From RYN-230 sp963834705 (GTDB lineage: Bacteria; Actinomycetota; Actinomycetes; Streptosporangiales; Streptosporangiaceae): a stretch of 64,000 bases of DNA. The first letter of the stretch is position 1, and every line of letters begins with the position of its first letter. Shown piece after piece: positions 42,576 through 50,141 of the stretch. The notes beneath the pieces are model-generated. The model searched no databases. It was given only the letters and a program-made list of their open reading frames with translations, and had not been told where the DNA came from. The DNA lies in assembly GCA_963834705.1 (NCBI GenBank), contig CAWICV010000001.1, positions 186,001 through 250,000 of the forward strand, in the 5' to 3' direction. Made by a program: the position numbers and the translations under genes.

Positions 42576-43649
42576 ATGATCGAGCCCTATCAGGCCCTGG
42601 GCCTGGTGCCCACCATGCGCGGCATCCGCCGCCGCGCGGAGATCGCCACCAACCTGGAGCACCTGTCGCACGTCATCAAGGCGGCATCCTGGCTGTCCAG
42701 CCTGGACCTGCCAGTGCGCCTCATCGCCATTCCGGAAGGCGCGCTGCAAGGCTTCAACGACGAGGTCCTGGACACCGACCACGAGGAGTTCGCCCGGGAA
42801 TGCGCGATCGACATCCCGGGCCCGGAAACGGATTACCTCGGCGGGCTGGCCCGGCAGTGGAACGCCTTCATCATGGGGCAGGCCAAGGCCCGCCATCCGG
42901 AATTTCCCGGGCGGTTCTTCAACGTCGGGTTCATCCTGAGCCCGGACGGCGAGATCATCCTCCGGCACCACAAGGTCGTGCCGCTGCTGCCGGTCGAGCA
43001 CTCGGTGACGCCGCACAACGTGTGGGACCGCTGGATCGAGTTGTACGGCCGCAATCTCGACGCGTTCTACCCGGTCGCCGACACCGAGATCGGCCGGCTC
43101 GGCTTCCTGATGGCGAACGAGGGCTCCTACCCGGAGAACGCGCGCGGCCTGGCCATGAACGGGGCTGAGGTGGTCTACCGCGGCCCGTACCCGCATCCGC
43201 ACGTGGGCAACGGCCTGTTCGAGATCCAGAACCGGGCCCGTGCCCTGGACAACAACATGTACCTGATCGCGTGCAACGTGGGGACCTACTATCTGACCGC
43301 CGATTCCGACGTCCCGATCGACACGTTCGGCGGTGGTTCGGCGGTGATCGACTACCGGGGCCAGATCGTCGGCCGCCACGACTACAGCGGGGGATCGTCC
43401 TGGGTGGCCGGCACGATCGACGTCGAGGCGCTGCGCCGGTTCCGGGCCAGCGCGCAGTGGGACAACTGGGTCAAGGACCTGACCACCGAGCAGTACCAGA
43501 TCATCTACGAGGAGCCGGTCTACCCGAAGAACCTCTACCTGGACCGGGCGCCGTACCAGCATGCCGAGTACCGGCGTGAGGTGATCGACCGGCAGATCGA
43601 GCTGATGCACAAGCGGGACATCTGGCGCCGGCCGTCCGGCGGCGGCTAG
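42576..43649 (+). CDS. Nitrilase-superfamily protein lacking the catalytic cysteine
   Basis: A 357-residue carbon-nitrogen hydrolase-fold protein. The Glu of the triad is present (Glu54 in AIPEGAL) and the Lys (Lys133 in RHHKVVPL), but the nucleophile elbow reads GFLMANEGSYPE, with Ala180 in place of the Cys of the CY[DE] motif. The rest of the fold is well kept (NGAEVVYRGPY, IACNVGTYY). It is either a pseudoenzyme or a non-hydrolytic relative. ATG 42576; it stands alone between convergent and codirectional genes. Confidence 0.85.
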   Translation: MIEPYQALGLVPTMRGIRRRAEIATNLEHLSHVIKAASWLSSLDLPVRLIAIPEGALQGFNDEVLDTDHEEFARECAIDIPGPETDYLGGLARQWNAFIMGQAKARHPEFPGRFFNVGFILSPDGEIILRHHKVVPLLPVEHSVTPHNVWDRWIELYGRNLDAFYPVADTEIGRLGFLMANEGSYPENARGLAMNGAEVVYRGPYPHPHVGNGLFEIQNRARALDNNMYLIACNVGTYYLTADSDVPIDTFGGGSAVIDYRGQIVGRHDYSGGSSWVAGTIDVEALRRFRASAQWDNWVKDLTTEQYQIIYEEPVYPKNLYLDRAPYQHAEYRREVIDRQIELMHKRDIWRRPSGGG

Positions 43650-43650
43650 G

Positions 43651-44725
43651 TCAGCCGGTGAACACGATGTGCCCTTCGGCGTGGCTGACGGCCAGGCCGA
43701 TGGCGATATAGCGCACCGTGCAGGTGGCGGCGCAGCGGACGTCGATGGTCCGTGCGCTGCCCTCGGTGGCCACCAGCAGGTCGCCCGGCCGGGCGCCCGC
43801 CTTGATCAGCTCGGGCCCAGGCAGCCGGAGGATGCTGTTCGTGCCCGGGTGCTTGTTGTGCCGGGAGAACCGGTCGGCCAGGTAGGCGGAGTCGCCGGGG
43901 CTGAATCCGGGCGGCACGAATCCGGTGCTCTCCACGCCGATGTCCCCGCCGTGCGGCAGCCGGGACTGGATCAGCGTGCGGACCGTGCCGTCCGGCGCGA
44001 TGGCATAGACCCGGCCGGTGGACTCGTCCGGGCTGATCAGGTCGCCGCCGTACCGGCCGAACGAGGCCGGGGCGACCGACATGCCGCCCTCCATGTGCGG
44101 GGCGTGTGCGGTGATGGTCCGCTGGTGGCCCGTGCAGTCAATGGCCAGCACCGTCGTGCCGGTGCCGTTCCGGGCCGTGACCAGCAGGGCATGCCCGAAC
44201 CGCCCCACCGTGTCGGCGGCGATGCCATCCGGGGTGAGCGTGCCGGGCAGGCTCACGAACCGCCGGGCCCGGCCGTCCGCACCGATCATGATGACCCCCG
44301 GCGGCCGGCTGGGCTGGATGGCGTAGCTGGCACCGCGGGGGAACGAGCAGTGGGTCCCGGCGACCTGCCCGGCCGCAGGCATGGTCAGGTACGGCTCGGG
44401 GCCGATGGCGGTGACGTAGCCGCCCGGGCGGCGGGCGAACGGCCGCAGCGTGGCCGCCTGGCTCAGGATGAACAGCGCCGGCCGCCGCCACGGTGAATGA
44501 GCCATCGCTGGCCGGCCCGGCCAGGTCCACCACGCCGGGCAGATGCCGGAACCGGACCCAGTGCGCGGGCGGGGCCGGGCCGCCCGGGCCGCTGCCCGTA
44601 CCGCCGCTGCCCGTACCGCCGCTGCCCGTGCCGCCGCTGGCTGGGCTGCCCGCGGAAGAGCACGCCGCCAGGGCCAGGCCCAGCGCCAGGCTGAGCCACG
44701 CGACCTGCGGACGGCCCCGTGCCAT
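43651..44725 (-). pseudogene. Secreted lipoprotein with beta-propeller-like body, frame disrupted
   Basis: From ATG 44725 comes a lipoprotein signal (LSLALGLALAACSSAG, lipobox AAC) with GGTGS repeats, then HLPGVVDLAGPASDGSFTVA. Near 44475 the frame changes and the body continues as LFILSQAATLRPFARRPGGY, TPDGIAADTVGRFGHALLV and GRVYAIAPDGTVRTL, which looks like an SMP-30/NHL-type propeller. One extra base (or two missing) accounts for it. The C-terminus ends at the TAG before 43651. It may be a sequence error. Confidence 0.65.
44575..44640. repeat. 15-bp tandem repeats encoding GGTGS
   Basis: The unit GCTGCCCGTACCGCC repeats about three times with single-base variants (about 44590-44637). It encodes Gly-Gly-Thr-Gly-Ser in the linker after the lipobox of the lipoprotein. 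Such short tandem repeats often vary in number between strains. Confidence 0.65.
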
Positions 44726-44759
44726 GGGACTCCGTGCCAAGGGACTCAGCGCCATGGGC

Positions 44760-45185
44760 TCACATGTCCAGGACCAGCGTGACCGGGCCGTCGTTGACCA
44801 GGCTGACCTTCATGTCCGCGCCGAACACGCCGGTCATCACCCGGGCGCCCAGCTCGCGCAGCGCCGCGACCACGGCGTCCACCAGCGGTTCCGCGACCGG
44901 CCCGGGTGCGGCTGCCTGCCAGGTCGGCCGCCGGCCCTTCCGGGTGTCCGCGTACAGCGTGAACTGGCTGATCACCAGCAGCGGCGCGTTCACGTCGGAG
45001 CAGGACTTCTCGCCGTCCAGGATGCGCAGCCCCCACAGCTTGGCGGCCAGCTTCGCGGCGTGAGCTTGGGTGTCGTCATGCGTCACACCGACCAGGACCA
45101 TCAGGCCGGGCTCGTCGATGGCACCGGCGACCTGCCCATCCACCGACACACTGGCCTGCGTCACCCGTTGCACCACAGCTCTCAC
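44760..45185 (-). CDS. dtd: D-aminoacyl-tRNA deacylase
   Basis: A 141-residue DTD enzyme that removes D-amino acids from tRNA. VVQRVTQASVSVDGQ at the start, LVISQFTLYADTRKGRRP with the active-site Ser-Gln-Phe motif, and the C-terminal VNDGPVT motif in which the usual NxGPVT cross-subunit Gly-Pro is kept. Full length. It starts at ATG 45185, 39 bp after the VapC-side end of the short VOC remnant. Confidence 0.93.
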   Translation of the reverse strand: MRAVVQRVTQASVSVDGQVAGAIDEPGLMVLVGVTHDDTQAHAAKLAAKLWGLRILDGEKSCSDVNAPLLVISQFTLYADTRKGRRPTWQAAAPGPVAEPLVDAVVAALRELGARVMTGVFGADMKVSLVNDGPVTLVLDM

Positions 45186-45200
45186 CCAAGCACTCTAGGG

Positions 45201-45350
45201 CCCAAGCTGGAGTCGAGCGAGGTCATCGCGTTCGCGGCCGCGACCGACCTGGACCGGGCCCGGGCGTTCTACGAGCGGACGCTGGGCCTGACCGTGACCG
45301 AGCGAAACGACCCGGACGGCAACGTCCTGTCCCTCACCCAGTTCCGCTGA
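45201..45350 (+). pseudogene. Internally deleted VOC/glyoxalase remnant
   Basis: The frame reads KLESSEVIAFAAATDLDRAR then FYERTLGLTVTERNDPDGNV and LSLTQFR before TGA. The first part is the N-terminal VOC signature, the last part (DPDGNV) is the C-terminal one, joined directly with about 80 residues missing between. It has no start codon. The 3' end overlaps the VapC gene by 17 bp. Confidence 0.65.
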
Positions 45351-45750
45351 CCGCGGCAGGTGGGATTTCGAAGCCGCATCGGGGGCCGGTGGCCTGGGCC
45401 AGCTTGTGGTCCAGCGTTGCCAGGCTGGACCCGAGGGCTTCGGCCAGCGCCACGTACCAGGCGTCGTAGGACGTGACGTTGTCCCGCAGCTCCCACACGC
45501 GCGCCGCGAACGGAGCGTAAGGGAAGTACTCGACCCGCAGGTTGAGCAGGTCGGCATGAGCCATCGACGCGATGTCCGCAGTTATGTCGCCTCGCATAGC
45601 TGCCCGGCGCAGGATGTTAGTGACCTCGGCTGGCATGAGGTGCGGAGCGTTGAGCGGTCCAGCCAGCAGTATCGACTCCGCCCAATTCCCAGTGCTGCTC
45701 TCGTTGACCAACGCCGAAACGACCAATGATGCGTCGATGACCAGCGTCAC
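45334..45750 (-). CDS. vapC: Type II toxin, PIN-domain VapC-like ribonuclease
   Basis: A 138-residue PIN domain. The acidic metal ligands are Asp6 (VIDASLVV), Glu42 (PAEVTNIL), Asp96 (SYDAWYVA) and Asp114 (TLDHKL). It is predicted to cleave RNA unless bound by the antitoxin. ATG 45750 overlaps the antitoxin stop by 4 bp. It follows the antitoxin in the usual order. Confidence 0.9.
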   Translation of the reverse strand: MTLVIDASLVVSALVNESSTGNWAESILLAGPLNAPHLMPAEVTNILRRAAMRGDITADIASMAHADLLNLRVEYFPYAPFAARVWELRDNVTSYDAWYVALAEALGSSLATLDHKLAQATGPRCGFEIPPAAVSGTG

Positions 45751-45983
45751 CGGCGATCCTCAGCGCGGTGCGACAAGATCTGCTCGGGGGACAGCGTGGA
45801 ACCGGTCGCTGCCTTGCGGGCCCGGATTCTCGCCACCAAGGCCTCAGCCTCTGGCTGCCGGGCTAGCTCGATGAGCCGGGACCGCAAGTATTCCTGGAGG
45901 GACCGGCCGGTCTGAGCAGCGCGAGCCGCAAGCTCGTCCCGGGTCTCATCCGGCACATCCCGGATCGTGATCGATGTGCTCAT
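45747..45983 (-). CDS. vapB: Type II antitoxin, FitA/VapB-like ribbon-helix-helix
   Basis: A 78-residue RHH antitoxin: STSITIRDVPDETRDELAAR then AAQTGRSLQEYLRSRLIEL, the FitA-like RHH signature, followed by an acidic-basic C-terminal tail for VapC binding. The start at ATG 45983 lies just left of an AT-richer promoter stretch (CATTATGCTGCTAT on the plus strand). It is cotranscribed with the PIN toxin. Confidence 0.9.
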   Translation of the reverse strand: MSTSITIRDVPDETRDELAARAAQTGRSLQEYLRSRLIELARQPEAEALVARIRARKAATGSTLSPEQILSHRAEDRR

Positions 45984-46061
45984 GAATGCATTATGCTGCT
46001 ATCGGCATCAGAGTGCAAGCATAGAACGGTGAGCCCACGCTGAGCGCGGCCCGGACAGTTC

Positions 46062-46808
46062 TCAGGCCGCGTACGTACGCAGGATGGCGAGCGCGGTGCC
46101 GCCGTGCGGCCCCGCCGCGCGCAGCCCGGATTCCGCCGGCGCGAGCCGCTGCGCGGCCACCCGGCAGAACGCCCCGGCCGGGCCGGTGACCGACGAGTCC
46201 GCGTCCTCCGGACCGAACCGCCAGGTCGTCCCGTCCGGCGCGGTCAGCTCGGCGAAAAGCCGGAACGGCTCGACCCCGGCCACCGTCATGGCGTAGGGCA
46301 GCGTGCGGTGCGCCAGCCAGGCCACGTTGCGCAGCCGGCCGGTGTCCGGGAAGTCGATGCCCAGCGGGCCGGTGATGTCCAGGCCGTGCGCCCAGCATTC
46401 GGCCAGCCGGGTGGTGGCCAGCGAGGCCGGCTTCATCGGCGTCTCCACCCAGGCCATCGGCTGCTTCGGGTCGGCTGCCCGCAGCGCGGCCAGCGCGGCG
46501 GCCCGCGCCTTCCGCCAGCGGGCGAAGACCTCGGCCGGCGCGGCCCGCTCGGCCCGGACGAGCTGGTTCATGATCTCGTCCACACTGGCGCCCGCGCCCA
46601 CGCTGGCCCGGGAGCCAGGCCCGGCCCGCAGGTCGGCGCCGGCCGCGCTGGCCAGCACCGCTTCGTCGCTCTGCGCCAGGTGCAGTACGACGTCGGCGAC
46701 CGTCCAGCCGGCCGCGGCCGACGGCGAGTTCCACTGCGCCTCATCCAGGCCGGCCAGGATGCCGTCCAGCCGGTCCTGCTCGGCTTCCAGATCCCCGAAG
46801 ATGGCCAT
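46062..46808 (-). CDS. TIGR03084 family metal-binding protein (DinB/mycothiol-dependent isomerase-like)
   Basis: A 248-residue protein: LDEAQWNSPSAAAGWTVADV with VLHLAQSDEAVLASA near the N-terminus (DinB-like helical bundle with metal histidines), ECWAHGLDITGPLG as the second signature, and a C-terminal MDMPI_C-like domain. The substrate is unknown. ATG 46808 is the family start. It is divergent from the IclR gene with a 150-bp gap. Confidence 0.87.
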   Translation of the reverse strand: MAIFGDLEAEQDRLDGILAGLDEAQWNSPSAAAGWTVADVVLHLAQSDEAVLASAAGADLRAGPGSRASVGAGASVDEIMNQLVRAERAAPAEVFARWRKARAAALAALRAADPKQPMAWVETPMKPASLATTRLAECWAHGLDITGPLGIDFPDTGRLRNVAWLAHRTLPYAMTVAGVEPFRLFAELTAPDGTTWRFGPEDADSSVTGPAGAFCRVAAQRLAPAESGLRAAGPHGGTALAILRTYAA

Positions 46809-46958
46809 GCACGGACTATGCCACAGTCTGCGTCTACTCCACAGACCCAGGCCGGCGCTGCTCGATGGCGTCCGCCACCAGGGCCAGGTAGCGGTACCCG
46901 GCATGACGATGGGATACCGCGCGGGGCGGCACGCCGGACGGAACGTACGCTGACGTGC

Positions 46959-47882
46959 ATGACGGTGGAGGCGGGGAGGGGGCTGATCGGCTCGCTGCTG
47001 CATGGCCTGGAAATCCTGGACATGTTCGAGCGCGACCGGCCCGAAATCGGCATTGGGGAGATGGCGCAGCAACTCGGGCTGCACCGCTCCACGACATCCC
47101 GGCTGGCGGCCACCCTGGCCGTGGCCGGGTACCTGGAGCCGGCCGGGGAACCGGGCCGGTACCGGCTGTCCGGCCGGCTGGCCGCGCTGGGCGAGCTGGC
47201 CACGGCCGAGGGCGATCTGCGCCGCACCGCGCTGCCCTATCTGCAGGGCCTGGTCCGGGAGCTGGGCGAGACCGGGCACCTGGGCGTGCTGGAGGGCACC
47301 GACGCGGTGACCATCGAGGTGGTGGACGGCTGGCAGACGGTGCGGATGCACTCCTGGGTTGGGAAGCGGTCGCCCGCGCACTGCAGCTCGATGGGCAAGG
47401 CGCTGCTGGCCGGGCTGAGCCCGGCCGACTTCGCGGCGCGCTACCCGGGCCATCCGCTCGAACCCCGGACGGACCAGACCATCACCGACCCGGGCGTGCT
47501 GCGCGGCCAGCTGGCCGAGGTGCGGGCCCGCGGCTACGCGGTGGACCAGGAAGAACTGGAGCCACACCTGTGCTGCGTGGCCGGGCCGGTGTTCGACCGG
47601 ACCGGGGCGGTGGCGGCCAGCATCAGCGTGTCCGGCCCGGACTCCCGGATCGGCGAGACGAGCCTCCCCGCCATCGCGGCCGCGGTGCGCCGGGCCGCCG
47701 GGCAGATCAGTGCGCGTCTTGGAGCCCCCCGCGACATACCAGATTGGAGCAGGCATGACCTCGGTGGCCTTCCTGGGCCTGGGCCGGATGGGCAGCCTGA
47801 TGGCCGGCCGCGTGCCTGCTGCTGGCCACGAGCTGACCGTGTGGAACCAGACGGCCGCGCGGACGCAGCCGCTGGTCGCTGA
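46959..47882 (+). CDS. IclR family transcriptional regulator (C-terminus abnormal)
   Basis: An IclR regulator: HTH (EIGIGEMAQQLGLHRSTTSR) and the C-terminal effector domain (SSMGKALLAGLSPADFAARY, YAVDQEELEPHLCCVAGPVF, ISVSGPDSRIG). The frame runs to 47882 (307 residues), about 50 longer than usual. The extra part after DIPDWS overlaps the dehydrogenase remnant in another frame and looks non-native, so the original stop may be lost by a frameshift near 47750. The ligand is unknown. Confidence 0.82.
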   Translation: MTVEAGRGLIGSLLHGLEILDMFERDRPEIGIGEMAQQLGLHRSTTSRLAATLAVAGYLEPAGEPGRYRLSGRLAALGELATAEGDLRRTALPYLQGLVRELGETGHLGVLEGTDAVTIEVVDGWQTVRMHSWVGKRSPAHCSSMGKALLAGLSPADFAARYPGHPLEPRTDQTITDPGVLRGQLAEVRARGYAVDQEELEPHLCCVAGPVFDRTGAVAASISVSGPDSRIGETSLPAIAAAVRRAAGQISARLGAPRDIPDWSRHDLGGLPGPGPDGQPDGRPRACCWPRADRVEPDGRADAAAGR

Positions 47883-47967
47883 CGGCGCCCGGGCCGCTTC
47901 CAGTCCGGCCGAGCCCGCTGCCGACCAGGACATGCGCCACGTAATAGAGCACCTCCACCCTCGCTAG
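47755..47967 (+). pseudogene. 3-hydroxyisobutyrate dehydrogenase-like N-terminal fragment
   Basis: From ATG 47755: MTSVAFLGLGRMGSLMAGRV with the GxGxxG NAD(P)-binding fingerprint, then HELTVWNQTAARTQPLVADG. After about 50 residues resemblance stops (DMRHVIEHLHPR, stop at 47967) where about 240 more residues are expected. This is a 5' remnant of a beta-hydroxyacid dehydrogenase gene. It was probably the partner regulated by the IclR protein that overlaps it. Confidence 0.7.
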
Positions 47968-48044
47968 CGCCCCGGGTCAGTGCCCTGGCCTGCCCGGACG
48001 ATGCCATGTTCGTAGGCGTAGACGCAACGCCGCTGGGCACCCCA

Positions 48045-48097
48045 CCGCGTGGGTGAATCAGCCATGTCGGTCTGGTGCGCCTGGATGATTCATCCAT
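48045..48097. repeat. Interspersed ~53 bp element, copy 2
   Basis: It matches 39557-39609 with about 77 % identity in a hand alignment (shared CCGCGTGG, CGGTC, GGTGCGC and TTCAT blocks). It lies in the 311-bp gene-free stretch between the dehydrogenase remnant and the pyruvate-oxidase-like gene. Confidence 0.6.
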
Positions 48098-48235
48098 GCA
48101 GTCTGGGTTCCGCGCGGTGAGTGCTGGGCGGTGAGCGCGGCCGTGTGGGGGCGCCCGGCCGGCCCCGGTGAGCCACCTCGGCAGATCTGCGACGTTTAGC
48201 GCCAAGCCAGAGCGGTAGCAGCCACTGTGAGAATT

Positions 48236-48252
48236 TATCTCGCAACACGATA
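48236..48252. promoter_or_regulatory. Candidate MarR operator before the pyruvate-oxidase-like gene
   Basis: TATCTCGCAACACGATA keeps the right half ACGATA exactly and a degenerate left half, inside the longer imperfect palindrome ATTTAT...ATAAAT (48233-48257). It is 26 bp before ATG 48279, whose SD GGGAGGAGAGG follows it. It resembles the perfect TATCGT-N3-ACGATA sites at 54863-54877, 55855-55869 and 55889-55903 but with a wider centre. Confidence 0.55.
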
Positions 48253-48278
48253 TAAATGCACTTCGGGAGGAGAGGCTC

Positions 48279-50141
48279 ATGCCCACGGACCGCACCGCCT
48301 CTGATGTCCTGGTCGACCGGCTGATCGACTGGGGAGTTGACGTCATCTTCGGCCTGCCCGGTGACGGCATCAACGGCTTCATGGACGCCCTGCGCAAACG
48401 TCACGACAAGATCCGTTACGTGCACGTCCGGCACGAAGAGGTCGGCGCGATGGCCGCGGTCGGCTACGCCAAATTCACCGGCAAGCTCGGCGTCTGCTTT
48501 TCCACCGCTGCGCCCGGGGCGGTCCACCTGATCAACGGGCTGCTCGACGCCAAAATCGAACAGGCACCGCTGCTGGCCATCACCGGGATGAGCTACCACG
48601 ACCTGATCGGCACTTCCTACCTGCAGGACGTCAACACCGACTACCTGTTCAACGACGTCGCCCTGTACAACCAGCGGATCATGGGGCCGCAGCACATCAC
48701 CAACGTGGTCGACTATGCGGTGCGGACCTCGCTGACCCACCGCGGCCCAAGTCATCTGGCCTTCCCCATCGACTTCCAGGCCATGCCCGCGGACGGCGGC
48801 TCCCGGTTCGCACGCAACGTGCCCGGGCACACCTCGGCGGGCTACCGGCCACCCATCCGGGTGCCCACCCGGCCGGACCTGGAGGCGGCCGCGGCTGTGC
48901 TGCGCGGCAAGACCAAGGTGGCCATCCTGGCCGGTGCCGGCGCCCGGGGTGCGGGCAGTCAGCTGGAAGAGCTCGCCGACAAGCTCGGCGCGCCCGTGAT
49001 CAAGGCGCAGCTGGGCAAGGACTGCATCCCGGACGACTCGCCGTTCACCACCGGGCCGATCGCGCTGGTCGGCAGCCGCCCGTCGGAGGACGCGCTCGAG
49101 CAGTGCGATGCACTGCTCATCGTCGGCTCGACCATGCCCTACATCGAGTACTACCCGTCGCCGGGGCAGGCGGTGTGCGTTCAGATCGACGACAAGCCGG
49201 AGCGGATCGGGCTGCGCTACCCGGTCGATGTGTCTTTGGTCGGCGACGCGGCGGCCACGCTGGGCGAGCTGCTGCCGCTGCTGGACCGGAACGAGGACCG
49301 CTCGTTCCTGTCCCAGGCCCAGGACGGGATGCGGGACTGGTGGGCGCTGATGGCCGAGCGCGGCACCAGCACCGACGTGCCGATGAAGCCGCAGGTGCCG
49401 GCCTGGGCGCTGAACGACATGCTGGCCGACGACGCGATCATCTGCGGTGATTCCGGCACCGTGACCACCTTTGCCGCCCGGCAGATCAAGATCCGGGCGG
49501 GCCAGCAGTTCTCGTTCTCCGGCACGAACTGCTCGATGGCCGCCGGGCTGCCGTACGCGATCGGCGCCGCGGCCGCCTACCCGGGACGGCAGGTGGTCGT
49601 GTTCACCGGCGACGGGTCGCTGACCATGCAGCTCGGCGACTTCCTCACCGCCGTGCAGCACCAGCTGCCCATCAAGATCATCGTGGTGAAGAACAACACG
49701 CTGGGCCTGATCAAGTGGGAGCAGATGGTCTTCCTGGGCAACCCCGAGTACGGCGTCAACTTCGCCCCGCTCGACTTCGTCAAGTTCGCCGAGGCGGCCG
49801 GCGCCCGGGGCATGCACATCGAGGACCCCCGGACCTGCCCAGAGCAGCTGCGCGAGGCGTTCTCCTGGGACGGCCCGGTCATCATCGAGTGCCTGGTCGA
49901 CGAGCACGAGCCGCCAATGCCGGCCAAGGTCAAGAAAGACCAGGTCACCGCCATGGTGCAGGCGCTGCGGGCAGGCACCCCTAACCGCAACCGGATCGCC
50001 ATGCAGATGGTCAAGGACATGCTGGACGAGTCCACGTTCGATGCCAGCCCCGGCCACGTCATCCCGGGCCCGGTCGGCCGGGCCGCCGCCGGGCTGGCCA
50101 GTAAGCTCCGCGACCACGCCGACGGGGACGGCCAGCAATGA
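48279..50141 (+). CDS. ThDP-dependent pyruvate oxidase-like enzyme
   Basis: A 620-residue ThDP enzyme of the pyruvate oxidase/POX group. N-terminal Pyr domain with HEEVGAMAAVGYAKFTGK (cofactor-activating Glu), central FAD/nucleotide-type domain (VAILAGAGARGAGSQLEELA), C-terminal PP domain with GDGSLTMQ...NN ThDP/Mg motif. Acetolactate synthase is less likely: it lacks the usual small-subunit neighbour and the sequence resembles PoxB. It probably converts pyruvate to acetate (or acetyl phosphate) and CO2. Strong SD before ATG 48279; the next gene overlaps it by 4 bp. Confidence 0.85.
   Translation: MPTDRTASDVLVDRLIDWGVDVIFGLPGDGINGFMDALRKRHDKIRYVHVRHEEVGAMAAVGYAKFTGKLGVCFSTAAPGAVHLINGLLDAKIEQAPLLAITGMSYHDLIGTSYLQDVNTDYLFNDVALYNQRIMGPQHITNVVDYAVRTSLTHRGPSHLAFPIDFQAMPADGGSRFARNVPGHTSAGYRPPIRVPTRPDLEAAAAVLRGKTKVAILAGAGARGAGSQLEELADKLGAPVIKAQLGKDCIPDDSPFTTGPIALVGSRPSEDALEQCDALLIVGSTMPYIEYYPSPGQAVCVQIDDKPERIGLRYPVDVSLVGDAAATLGELLPLLDRNEDRSFLSQAQDGMRDWWALMAERGTSTDVPMKPQVPAWALNDMLADDAIICGDSGTVTTFAARQIKIRAGQQFSFSGTNCSMAAGLPYAIGAAAAYPGRQVVVFTGDGSLTMQLGDFLTAVQHQLPIKIIVVKNNTLGLIKWEQMVFLGNPEYGVNFAPLDFVKFAEAAGARGMHIEDPRTCPEQLREAFSWDGPVIIECLVDEHEPPMPAKVKKDQVTAMVQALRAGTPNRNRIAMQMVKDMLDESTFDASPGHVIPGPVGRAAAGLASKLRDHADGDGQQ

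Noticed and set aside
48279..50141. Acetolactate synthase large subunit
   Set aside because: No small subunit or ilvC nearby; sequence and neighbours (hydroxyacid dehydrogenase, acetate transporter) fit a pyruvate-oxidase-like enzyme better.
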